DNA of 64,000 nucleotides, from positions 1 through 64,000 of the forward strand of contig NZ_JACJSB010000022.1 in assembly GCF_014697585.1 (NCBI RefSeq). The letters are read 5' to 3'. The notes under the pieces were generated by a model. The model made no database searches. It was not told the DNA's origin and saw nothing but the letters and a program-made list of their open reading frames with translations. Made by a program: the position numbers and the translations under genes. This DNA is from Dolichospermum sp. FACHB-1091. Its GTDB lineage: Bacteria > Cyanobacteriota > Cyanobacteriia > Cyanobacteriales > Nostocaceae. Shown here one piece after another: positions 1 to 7,745 of this stretch; within the stretch, counting starts at the first letter, position 1, and each line of letters opens with the position of its first letter.

Positions 1-70
1 AAGCTGTTCTGGAATGGCTTGCATAATTGCTGTATTTGAAGATTAACCATAACTGCATTTGTTGATTTCA

Positions 71-101
71 CCCACTATAGTATTTCTATGGTGGGTTTTT
101 T
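71..101 (+). terminator. Rho-independent terminator of an upstream gene
   Basis: A 10-bp stem (71-80 paired with 86-95, one G-U pair) with a TATTT loop is followed directly by a run of six T. The gene it ends lies mostly before the window; the first ~30 bases may hold its last codons, but the frame cannot be decided. Confidence 0.8.
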
Positions 102-402
102 ATTGAAAAAAAACAAAAGATTAGAATTTTATTTTTTGTGACACTTACGTAAATCCTAAAATATTTTTGTTGTTACTGAAACTTGATTAAATACGATACT
201 AGTATTTAGTATCTATTTATGCGTTCATGATACATAAATTGAGAAAATCAGCCAGGAAAATTTTTCAACATAAGCAACCACTACTAGATATAATTTTCTG
301 TAAGTTGAAAAAAACATTAAGATTAGCGTAAAAATTACATTAAAATAAAGATTACGCTTCTATTAAATTGACTGGCTGATACCCAAATTAGGAGGAATAT
401 AT
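102..402 (+). promoter_or_regulatory. Leader and promoter region of the aldolase gene
   Basis: This is a 300-bp AT-rich stretch without a gene. A strong Shine-Dalgarno AGGAGGA at 390-396 sits six bases before the ATG at 403 and fixes the start. No convincing -10/-35 pair could be singled out by eye, and no NtcA site (GTA-N8-TAC) was seen. Confidence 0.5.
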
Positions 403-1476
403 ATGGCGCTTGTACCTATGCGGTTGCTTTTGGATCACGCTGCTGAACACGGTTATGGCATTCCCGCTTTTAACGTTAACAACTTGGAGCAGATTCAGGC
501 AATCATGAAAGCAGCGACTGAAACAGACAGTCCTGTGATTTTACAAGCTTCTCGCGGCGCTCGTAATTATGCAGGGGAAAATTTCCTCCGCCACTTGATT
601 TTAGCTGCGGTAGAAACTTATCCTCAGATTCCCATTGTCATGCACCAAGATCATGGTAATGCTCCTTCTACCTGCTACTCAGCTATTAAGAACAACTTCA
701 CCAGTGTAATGATGGATGGTTCTTTGGAAGCTGATGCTAAAACTCCTGCCAGCTTTGAATATAATGTTAAAGTTACCAGTGAAGTTGTCAACGTCGCTCA
801 CTCTTTAGGTGTCAGCGTTGAAGGTGAACTAGGTTGTTTGGGTTCTCTAGAAACCGGCGCTGGTGAAGCTGAAGACGGTCACGGTTTTGAAGGTACACTA
901 GACCATTCTCAACTATTAACTGATCCTGATGAAGCTGTTGACTTTGTAGAAGCTACTCAAGTGGATGCTTTGGCTGTAGCTATCGGTACTAGTCACGGTG
1001 CTTATAAGTTTACCCGCAAACCAACTGGCGAAATTTTGGCTATTAGCCGCATTGAAGAAATTCACCGTCGTTTACCTAATACCCATTTGGTAATGCACGG
1101 TTCTTCTTCTGTCCCTGAAGATTTGTTGGCGCTAATTAACCAATATGGTGGCGAAATTCCTGAAACCTACGGTGTACCTGTAGAAGAAATTCAAAAAGGT
1201 ATTAAGAGTGGTGTACGTAAGGTAAATATTGACACTGATAACCGTTTAGCGATTACTGCGGCTGTGCGGGAAGCTTTGGCGGCTAACCCCAAGGAATTTG
1301 ATCCTCGTCACTTCCTCAAACCTTCTATTAAATATATGCAGAAGGTTTGCGCTGACCGTTATATACAGTTTGGTACTGCTGGTAATGCAAGCAAGATTAA
1401 GCAAGTTTCTTTGGAAGATTTTGCTGCTAAGTATGCTAAGGGTGAATTGGTCATGAGGGCTGCTGCTAAGGTTTAA
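403..1476 (+). CDS. fba: Class II fructose-bisphosphate aldolase
   Basis: Cleaves fructose-1,6-bisphosphate (and, in the Calvin cycle, makes sedoheptulose-1,7-bisphosphate) in the cytoplasm. The 357 residues match the CbbA-type class IIB aldolases of cyanobacteria. The active-site motif MHQDHG places D83 (catalytic base) and H84 (zinc ligand); MHGSSSVP and VNIDTDNR are the later zinc/phosphate-binding motifs. The gene is alone, has a strong ribosome-binding site and is closed by its own terminator, so it is monocistronic. Codon use (many GCT, GGT, CGT) suggests high expression. The family is certain; the organism's preferred symbol (fba, fbaA or cbbA) is a matter of convention. Confidence 0.97.
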   Translation: MALVPMRLLLDHAAEHGYGIPAFNVNNLEQIQAIMKAATETDSPVILQASRGARNYAGENFLRHLILAAVETYPQIPIVMHQDHGNAPSTCYSAIKNNFTSVMMDGSLEADAKTPASFEYNVKVTSEVVNVAHSLGVSVEGELGCLGSLETGAGEAEDGHGFEGTLDHSQLLTDPDEAVDFVEATQVDALAVAIGTSHGAYKFTRKPTGEILAISRIEEIHRRLPNTHLVMHGSSSVPEDLLALINQYGGEIPETYGVPVEEIQKGIKSGVRKVNIDTDNRLAITAAVREALAANPKEFDPRHFLKPSIKYMQKVCADRYIQFGTAGNASKIKQVSLEDFAAKYAKGELVMRAAAKV

Positions 1477-1530
1477 TCTTTCTTAGCAACAAATTAAGGT
1501 GTAGCTAGGCTATGCCTTTACAGAAATAAA

Positions 1531-1560
1531 CTGGGAAACGTTACTGTTTCCCGGTTTTTT
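1531..1560 (+). terminator. Rho-independent terminator of fba
   Basis: A 9-bp stem CTGGGAAAC (1531-1539) pairs with GTTTCCCGG (1546-1554, one G-U pair) and runs into six T. It lies 55 bases after the fba stop codon. Confidence 0.9.
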
Positions 1561-1655
1561 ATATTAATTGTAATTACTTATAAATTTACTTGAGAATAAC
1601 ATCCCTGTGATGAATGTGATATAGTAAGACAATGGCGTAAATAAGGCTATCTCTT

Positions 1656-2138
1656 ATGACTACCAATTTACAATCTACATTATTAAGTAGTTATATTTAT
1701 GATCAGGATTATTGTTTGTGGATAGAAACTACAGCTAATTTATTACGTAATCACCAACTAGAACAAGTTGATTTTGAGCATTTGATTGCAGAAATAGAGG
1801 ACATGGGGAAAGAAAAACGACGTGAATTAAAAAACCGACTCATAGTTTTACTAATGCACTTGCTTAAATATCAATTTCAATCTGAAAAACGTTCTTCTAG
1901 TTGGGTAAGTACAATTTGGGAACAGTTTTATCAAATTGAATCTTTATTGGAGGATAGTCCTAGTCTCAAACCTTATTATTTAGAACTATTTTCTGATTGT
2001 TATTTAAAAGCTGTTCGCGCTACCAGTACGGAAACTAAATTATCTATTCAGGTTTTTCCTATTGACTCTCCTTTTGAGCCTTTGGATGTCATTAATTCTG
2101 ATTTTATCATGACACTGCTGAGTCAGGAGGAAATTTAA
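1656..2138 (+). CDS. DUF29 family protein
   Basis: Small cytoplasmic protein of 160 residues with the full DUF29 pattern: an N-terminal YDQDYCLW segment, then AEIEDMGKEKRRELKNRL (about residues 45-62), the LLMHLLKYQ helix and a downstream SW..TI motif. The family is very abundant in filamentous cyanobacteria; its function is unknown. No partner gene is next to it: the aldolase upstream has its own terminator and the next gene is convergent. The ATG is preceded by only weak ribosome-binding sequence. Confidence 0.9.
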   Translation: MTTNLQSTLLSSYIYDQDYCLWIETTANLLRNHQLEQVDFEHLIAEIEDMGKEKRRELKNRLIVLLMHLLKYQFQSEKRSSSWVSTIWEQFYQIESLLEDSPSLKPYYLELFSDCYLKAVRATSTETKLSIQVFPIDSPFEPLDVINSDFIMTLLSQEEI

Positions 2139-2248
2139 TTTTTATTTTTGGTTCAATTAGTCTAATTGTCATTAGCTAAACCTAAATTTAGTTTAAGTTA
2201 ATTATATTTTAAATCTTCTATTTGGCGGTGATTTGTAATTCAATATAA

Positions 2249-2294
2249 CGTTCGCGTAGCGTGTCGATAGCTTGCGTAGCGACGCAGGAGCTAT
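2249..2294. repeat. Nostocales GCGTAGCG palindromic repeat
   Basis: Contains the stem ATAGCT/AGCTAT with an inner TGCGT-AGCG-ACGCA hairpin (2267-2294), preceded by TTCGCGTAGCGT. Related sequence occurs at 10949-10970. Such GCGTAGCG-rich palindromes are dispersed through Nostoc/Anabaena intergenic DNA. Confidence 0.7.
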
Positions 2295-2300
2295 AGACAT

Positions 2301-2317
2301 ACCACTCCAGGCACAGA
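2301..2317 (-). repeat. 17-bp dispersed repeat, inverted copy
   Basis: ACCACTCCAGGCACAGA is the exact reverse complement of 7726-7742. It sits directly against the 2249-2294 palindrome, so it may be one part of a larger composite element. Confidence 0.6.
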
Positions 2318-2346
2318 CAACAGATATGGGGGTTTAGGGGGGGATA

Positions 2347-2392
2347 TTTTGCGTAAGTCCTGTGTAGAAATGATCGCGGGCAAGATGCCCGC
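2347..2392. repeat. Single end of AGGACTTACGCA element plus GCGGGC hairpin
   Basis: TTTTGCGTAAGTCCTGT (2347-2363) is identical to one terminus of the 91-bp element at 55601-55691. It is followed by the hairpin GCGGGC-AAGAT-GCCCGC (2376-2392), whose core also appears in the 83-bp repeats at 14664 and 59948. The hairpin lies just beyond the stop codon of the minus-strand amidase gene and could act in 3'-end formation, but there is no T-run. Confidence 0.6.
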
Positions 2393-2398
2393 ACTAGA

Positions 2399-3211
2399 TT
2401 AAAATACGCGATGTTGTAAAGATGGCATTTGTCTGCGTACTTGTTCTAATCGAGTAGGTTTAATTTCGGCGATCGCTATTCCCGGTTTTTCGCCGGCATC
2501 TGCTAAAATTACACCCCATGGGTCTATAATCATAGCGTGTCCATGGGTTTGGCGACGGTGATAATTAGTACCAGTTTGAGCGGGGGCGATCACATAGCAG
2601 GTATTTTCTATTGCCCTAGATTGTAATAATACTTGCCAATGGTCTTTCCCTGTAAAAGCCGTAAAAGCAGCGGGTATAAATAAGACATCTGCACCGTGAC
2701 TGGATAAATGGCGATATAATTCAGGGAAACGGACATCATAACAAATAGACAGGCCAATTTTGCCCAAATCAGGGGAAGAATAGACAGAAGGTAATTCTTG
2801 TCCAGCTTTGACGGTACTTGATTCTTGATAAGTATTACCATCAGGGACATTGACATCAAATAAGTGTACTTTTTGGTAACGGGCGAGTTCTTGACCGTTA
2901 GGACTGACAAGTAACGCTGTATTATAGACCTTACCATTACCATTTACAGGGATAGGGAAGCCGCCGCCGAGAATGGTAACTTGAAAACGTTGTGCCATTT
3001 GGTGAAGAAATGTTTCCGTGGCTTGGGCGATCGCACTTCCTTGTGCTATTTTATCTTTTTCTTCACCCATAAAAGAGAAATTTTCTGGTAAACCCACCAA
3101 TTCCGCACCTTGACGCACGGCCAGATCAATTAATTCTTCTGCTTGGTCCAAATTTTTTTGTAAATCCGGTACACTGGTCATTTGAATAGCGGCGGCTAAA
3201 TAAGACTTCAT
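2399..3211 (-). CDS. Carbon-nitrogen hydrolase (nitrilase superfamily, Nit1-like)
   Basis: Amide hydrolase of the nitrilase superfamily, 270 residues. The catalytic triad is complete: E43 (LPENFSF), K114 (RYQKVHLFD) and C157 (LSICYDVRFPELYR). The YDVRFPELYR signature and length place it in the Nit1/deaminated-glutathione amidase (NitFhit-related) branch, which repairs glutathione damaged by transaminases; the substrate is inferred from the family only. It begins with ATG at 3211. It is a lone gene, with repeats on both sides. Confidence 0.9.
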   Translation of the reverse strand: MKSYLAAAIQMTSVPDLQKNLDQAEELIDLAVRQGAELVGLPENFSFMGEEKDKIAQGSAIAQATETFLHQMAQRFQVTILGGGFPIPVNGNGKVYNTALLVSPNGQELARYQKVHLFDVNVPDGNTYQESSTVKAGQELPSVYSSPDLGKIGLSICYDVRFPELYRHLSSHGADVLFIPAAFTAFTGKDHWQVLLQSRAIENTCYVIAPAQTGTNYHRRQTHGHAMIIDPWGVILADAGEKPGIAIAEIKPTRLEQVRRQMPSLQHRVF

Positions 3212-3255
3212 AGATTCAAGAACAAACGGTAGATTGAAACAATACAGATATTCAA

Positions 3256-3346
3256 TAAGTAGGTTATCGTAAAAAATTGTCGTTATGACAAGAGGGAAGA
3301 GAATTGGGGAAATTTTACTTTTCGTTACATACTGTGGTTTTTTGTG
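3256..3346 (+). repeat. TAAGTAGGTT dispersed element, degraded copy
   Basis: The left end (TAAGTAGGTTATCG, then AAAAATTGTCGTTATGACAA) and the inner TTTTACTTTTCGTTAC block match the two 123-bp copies at 18587-18709 (inverted) and 51814-51936. The right terminus has decayed and the middle is about 30 bp shorter. The copy lies between the amidase start and the HAD gene. Confidence 0.7.
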
Positions 3347-3498
3347 CCTCTCGACTCCTATCTTTATATCATATCAGTTTGAACAACTGAAAACACCTAT
3401 CCTCCGCATTCACCCGATGGTTCAAAATCTAGTTCACAGATGATATTTTTATTGTCTGTAAAAGCAAACTACAAGCTAGAATATTATGCTGGATAGTA

Positions 3499-4152
3499 TT
3501 ACAGACTGGGATTACGGTTAATCCAAATCCCCCTCATTCCTGCTGCTTTAGCACCTTGATAGTCATCCCTAATGCTGTCACCAATGTGCCATGCGTCTTC
3601 CGGGGAGCAATTGTGCTTTTTTAAAGCGATTTTAAAAATTTCTGGATCTGGTTTAGCGGCACGGACTTGAGTAGAAATGGTGACAGAAGTAAAATATTCT
3701 TTCAGACCCAAACCTTGTAATACTAAATATAAACGGGAATCAAAATTAGATAAAACACCCAATTCAACTCCTAAGCGTCGCCAGTTCATTAAAGCTAAGA
3801 GAACATCAGGATAAACATACCAAGGTTCAGGAGTACCAAAGTGAATATAAAGTTCACTAAAAAAAGCGGAAAAATCAGCAAAATCTTTGAGAACACCCGC
3901 GCCTTCAAAAGTATTTAAAGCAATAATACGCCACCAATCATATTCGCGTTGGGGAATATCTTTAATATCTGTATCAGGAAATACAGGTGGTGGTGCGGCT
4001 TTAAAGCTTTTAATAAAGTTTTGATCCAAAATTTGAGCAGAAACTTCCACACCAAATTCCTGGGCGATTTGTCGGTAAATTTCACCTATACTACTTTTAA
4101 CACCAAACAATGTACCTACAGCATCTAGAAAAATGACTTTGGGTTTTTTCAT
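3499..4152 (-). CDS. HAD superfamily hydrolase
   Basis: Phosphatase-type HAD hydrolase of 217 residues. Motif I is FLDAVGTL with the nucleophile D10; motif II is VLSNFDS; motif III lysine is in AAKPDPEIF; motif IV is HIGDSIRDDYQGAKAAGM. The layout and helical cap (about residues 20-100) fit the HAD-IA/HDHD3 (REG-2-like) group. The substrate is unknown. It is followed in the same direction, after a gap containing no promoter that I can see, by the amidase gene. Confidence 0.88.
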   Translation of the reverse strand: MKKPKVIFLDAVGTLFGVKSSIGEIYRQIAQEFGVEVSAQILDQNFIKSFKAAPPPVFPDTDIKDIPQREYDWWRIIALNTFEGAGVLKDFADFSAFFSELYIHFGTPEPWYVYPDVLLALMNWRRLGVELGVLSNFDSRLYLVLQGLGLKEYFTSVTISTQVRAAKPDPEIFKIALKKHNCSPEDAWHIGDSIRDDYQGAKAAGMRGIWINRNPSL

Positions 4153-4227
4153 AATAATTAATATTTAAGTCCTCAGTAGTCGGTAAATACATAGCAATCA
4201 TATCTGAATTTGTGTGGCTTACGTTTC

Positions 4228-4260
4228 AGATCCCCGACTTCTGCGAGAAATCGGTGATCT
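4228..4260. repeat. ATCCCCGACTTCTT palindrome, copy 1
   Basis: Imperfect inverted repeat (AGATCCCCGACTTCT ... AGAAATCGGTGATCT). It is one of five copies in this window and lies between the NDH-2-like gene's stop codon and the HAD gene's start. Confidence 0.75.
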
Positions 4261-4277
4261 TGATCTTAATTTTGAAA

Positions 4278-5471
4278 TTATTGAGAAATGGCTTGTATTA
4301 TAGGGCTAAATAACCAATTAAAACCGACTTTCAACTGATGATTTAATGTGGGTAAACGATAGAGATAAGCCAGACGACGGGCTAAATACGCAAAAGAACC
4401 GTCTAATTGCACACCTAAACCTGTGAGGGTAGCGTTATCTATTCCTAAAGCCATCATTTCCCCTAATGGTTGATAGCGGAAGGGAAGGAGAGGACGATTG
4501 GTAATAGCAGCCCAGATGTTCCAGGCGGTATAATCAGCTTGTTGAAATGCGACTTGGGCTGTTGCGGGGACTTGTTTTCCTTCTGCGTCGAGACAGTCTG
4601 CTAAATCTCCCAACGCGAAGATCTCAGGATGTTCCAGAACTTGTAATTGGGGTGTGGTGGTAATTTGTCCGCGCTGATTTTGCTTGAGGGGTAAACTTTT
4701 CACCACTGGGGAAACCTTTGTTCCTACTGTCCAAATTACTAAATCTACGGGAATGGTGTCTACTTGACTTTTATACTCCAAAGAGATACTATCTTTCTCA
4801 ATGGCGACTACTTTGGTTTCTAAGTCAATAAATACGCCTTTGCTATCTAAGGCTTTTTTAGCGGCTTCGCGGTTAAATTCTGGAGAAGTTCGTAAAATTT
4901 GATCACCGACCTCAATGAGGCGAAAACGTCCCTTTTGGCCAATTCTATCTGCTAATTTACAAGCTAATTCTACCCCACTGTAACCCCCACCAACTATGGC
5001 AACACGGATTTTTTCTGAGTTTTTTGCTTCTAAAACTCGCAGCCGTTCTTCCAATCGGTAAGCATCAGTAATAGTACGGAATGGGTAGGCATTTTCAGTA
5101 GCACCAGGAACTAAATCTAGGGGGGTTTCGCCACCTAATGCTAATACTAAGCGGTCATAATTGAGTTCTGATTTATTTGCTAATTGGACTGTTTGCTGGT
5201 TGATATCTATGGCGGAAACGGTGGATTGGTAAAATTGAATACCCGTTCCTTGGAGTAATTCAGAGTAAGGTGGGGCTATTTCCCAGGTTTGGAGTTCTCT
5301 GGTCAGGAGTTCGTAAAGTAGGGGGGAAAAGACAAAGCGATCGCTTTGATCTACTAAAATAATTTCAGGTTTTGGTGTAGATTCCCAGGGTAATTGGCTT
5401 AAGCGTAGCGCGGTATAGAGGCCACCAAAGCCACCACCGAGTATACAAATTTTTGTAGTTGGTTGAGTCAT
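4278..5471 (-). CDS. NAD(P)/FAD-dependent oxidoreductase, NDH-2/NdbB type
   Basis: Flavoprotein of 397 residues in the type II NADH dehydrogenase superfamily. The FAD dinucleotide-binding motif ILGGGFGGLYTALRL is at residues 10-24 and a second Rossmann motif VAIVGGGYSGVELA at about 157-170; a GDLADC FAD-phosphate motif lies near residue 290. The length fits the short cyanobacterial Ndb proteins such as NdbB, shown in Synechocystis to be a demethylphylloquinone reductase in vitamin K1 synthesis, better than the ~510-residue NdbA/NdbC. Assignment to NdbB itself is inference. The C-terminal part (YLARRLAYLYRLPTLNHQ) resembles the amphipathic membrane-association helix of this family. Confidence 0.85.
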   Translation of the reverse strand: MTQPTTKICILGGGFGGLYTALRLSQLPWESTPKPEIILVDQSDRFVFSPLLYELLTRELQTWEIAPPYSELLQGTGIQFYQSTVSAIDINQQTVQLANKSELNYDRLVLALGGETPLDLVPGATENAYPFRTITDAYRLEERLRVLEAKNSEKIRVAIVGGGYSGVELACKLADRIGQKGRFRLIEVGDQILRTSPEFNREAAKKALDSKGVFIDLETKVVAIEKDSISLEYKSQVDTIPVDLVIWTVGTKVSPVVKSLPLKQNQRGQITTTPQLQVLEHPEIFALGDLADCLDAEGKQVPATAQVAFQQADYTAWNIWAAITNRPLLPFRYQPLGEMMALGIDNATLTGLGVQLDGSFAYLARRLAYLYRLPTLNHQLKVGFNWLFSPIIQAISQ

Positions 5472-5509
5472 AATTTTTTTAGCAACTAAATTCCAGTCAG
5501 ATATTTATT

Positions 5510-6082
5510 TTAGTGTAACGATTTATTGCGTTCTCTTGCCATTAGCCAACAATCCTGATATTTACCTTCATGTAGATCATGACCTGATAAAAGCTTGACT
5601 TTGACAAAACCACATTTTTCATAACAGCGAATAGCGCGGAAATTTTTCACATTAGGATCAATGACAATTTTAGCAGCTTTTAGGCGATTAAAAAGATAAT
5701 TTATTGCTGACAGAAGGACTTTTGTGCCAATTCCCTGATTCCAATATTGAGTTTCACCAATAAATAAGTCAATACCATAAACATTATTAGTGTTTTCTAG
5801 CAAATACATTTGTTTAATATTTTCTGGTAATTTATTTAAATCATAATATTGTAAATAGCCAACTTCCAGATTTTGATACAAGAAAATACAGGGAATCATA
5901 GCTTCTTCTCCTGTAATTCTAGGTTGATAAATTTCTATAACTTTTTCTAAATCAAAAGGATTATCTCTACCACCATAAAATTGTAATACTTTTTCATCAC
6001 TACGCCATTTTTCCATTAATTGATAATCATGGATATGATTTTTCATGGGACGAATAGTAATTTCATTTTTGATCATCAACAT
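5510..6082 (-). CDS. GNAT family N-acetyltransferase
   Basis: 190-residue acetyltransferase of the AAC(6')/RimJ-like type. The acetyl-CoA loop is seen in QYWNQGIGTKVL (about residues 110-121), followed by the conserved NFRAIRCYEKCGF helix near the C-terminus. ITIRPM at the start is the usual first strand. The closest chemistry in the family is 6'-N-acetylation of aminoglycosides or N-terminal acetylation; the substrate here is not known. The start may be codon 1 or the ATG at codon 3. Confidence 0.8.
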   Translation of the reverse strand: MLMIKNEITIRPMKNHIHDYQLMEKWRSDEKVLQFYGGRDNPFDLEKVIEIYQPRITGEEAMIPCIFLYQNLEVGYLQYYDLNKLPENIKQMYLLENTNNVYGIDLFIGETQYWNQGIGTKVLLSAINYLFNRLKAAKIVIDPNVKNFRAIRCYEKCGFVKVKLLSGHDLHEGKYQDCWLMARERNKSLH

Positions 6083-6248
6083 GGAAATTAAATACTTCTA
6101 ATTACAAACTACATAGTCCCCAGGAAAAATTCTCCTTAGTTAACAGAATCTCGATAAAAATATTGAATACTATACGACTTAATTCTGATTATTAAATCGG
6201 TGTTATATTATGTAAATTGAGTTAATAACTACCCTGCCATGAAGGTTT

Positions 6249-7251
6249 TCAAGTAACAGCAAAGTTATCATAACTTTCATTAGTTGTAGGTGAAATAGTA
6301 GGAATTTTTATTTCATTTGTAAATGTATCTAATAGTTTAAATGAAAATACCACAATAGCCGTTATTGAAAATAATATCATTGCTAACCATAAAAGATGGT
6401 TACTGTGAAAATACCAGCCAGCTATAGGCATGAAACCTCCTGCAAAGGAAATGACGGCAGAATTACGTAACGTTCTTCCTGCGGTTAAACCTCCGAAGAA
6501 TCCTTCCAAGATTACGGTAACTGCAAAAAACCCTTGGAATGGTAACAACCATCTGACATAGTAAGAAATGTTTTCAGTTACTTCAGTAGCGAATAATAAA
6601 TACAGCACTTCCCGATGTTATGAGGTACAAGAACCCCACCCCCAACCCCCTCCCCGCAAGCGAGGAGGGGGCTTAAGATGTACCTCATAAGAGCGGAAAC
6701 CCCTGTAAGTAGTCCAGCACTACATTAGTTAGGCTTTCTACTACAGATATCAGCGCCACAAAAATATTAAGTTCTCGGCCAAAAAACCAACCAACTAAGA
6801 CAAAGTTAAGTAAAACCGCAGGTGCGCCCCAAATACAAGCTTGAAAATAGTCAAGACCGGCATCTTTTACCTCTGTTGCACCCACTAGGAAGGTAAACCC
6901 TACTTGTTGTAAAGGGTACTGAAGAATCAGGATAAGTGTACCTATCCCCAAAGCAATCAGACCATTCCGCAGTAATACTAATAGTATGGCTTCTGGATCA
7001 TCTGTTCCTACAGCTTGTGCCGTCATACCATTGCTGGAAGAACGTAAAAAATTCAAAACTCAGTATAAGTAGCTAAAGAGAATTATAGCTAAAGAAACTC
7101 CTGCTAGGTAACGGATATCAGGTAAATGTCCCAAGTAGGTTAGGTCTATTAAACCCGATAGCGGCACAACAATACTAGAGAGAATATTCGTAAATGCCAG
7201 TCGGTAAAAGCGAGATAGGAAGTTATATTCTTGAGGGATTGTAAAATTCAT
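6249..7251 (-). pseudogene. MATE (DinF-like) efflux transporter, broken
   Basis: Three pieces of a MATE exporter lie in order on the minus strand. The N-terminal ~63 residues (7251-7063) end in YLY followed by a TGA at 7060-7062, exactly where the family has tryptophan (YLYW-x-x-NFLR), so a TGG to TGA change is likely. The same frame then continues (NFLRSSSNGMTAQAVG) to about 6688, where a 73-bp inverted-repeat element (6618-6690) supplies another stop. The C-terminal part (LTAGRTLRNSAVIS) resumes at 6608. The middle of the transporter, roughly 130 residues, is missing. With a nonsense codon, a deletion and an insertion the gene cannot make an intact 12-helix protein. Confidence 0.88.
6618..6690. 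mobile_element. 73-bp MITE-like element within the MATE pseudogene
   Basis: Perfect 12-bp terminal inverted repeats TTATGAGGTACA (6618-6629) and TGTACCTCATAA (6679-6690) flank a core with CCCCACCCCCAACCCCCTCC and a GAGGAGGGGGCT hairpin arm. The same core recurs at 7315-7370. No target duplication is evident. Confidence 0.75.
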
Positions 7252-7314
7252 CGTTCTGAATTGTTAATATCTTGGCAATATTGTCAGTAAATTTTTATAG
7301 CGTTTTTCAATTCA

Positions 7315-7370
7315 GTGAGGTACGAGAACCCCACCCCCAACCCCCTCCCCGCAAGCGAGGAGGGGGCTAT
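7315..7370. repeat. Second copy of the GAGGTAC/CCCCACCCCC element
   Basis: Shares GTGAGGTAC and the GAACCCCACCCCCAACCCCC...AGGAGGGGGCT core with 6618-6690, but its right terminal repeat has been lost. It lies upstream of the MATE remnant. Confidence 0.7.
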
Positions 7371-7745
7371 AATATACTAATATATTGATTCTAGCCTCAT
7401 GTTATAAATGCGCTAATGCCCAGACGTGATAGCTGTTTCTCCATCAATACCTTCACAAAATTAAGAGACTAAAAAAAATTTGTTTTTTTGCCAAGCCAGA
7501 GACAGTTTATTTATAGCTAGAACAACTTTACTTTAGCGATACAAAAATGTAAATAAATTAATATATCTAAAGAGGAATAAAATCACAAAAAGCAAGTTAA
7601 AAAGTGGAATATTCGAAATAGTTGGAATCATAAATAAAATTCTTGCGGTCGTGAAAATAATGAACAGACTACTACAAAATGAATATTATATAGCATAAAA
7701 TTTAAAAATATCCTTTTTCTCTATTTCTGTGCCTGGAGTGGTTCG
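7371..7745. other. Gene-free AT-rich stretch with one short repeat
   Basis: No coding frame or clear promoter was found. TCTGTGCCTGGAGTGGT at 7726-7742, just after the stop of the PLD gene, is the exact inverse of 2301-2317. Confidence 0.5.

Noticed and set aside
7060-7062. TGA read as an amino acid in the MATE gene
   Set aside because: There is no sign of recoding, other genes use TGA as stop, and the gene has further damage; a nonsense mutation is simpler.
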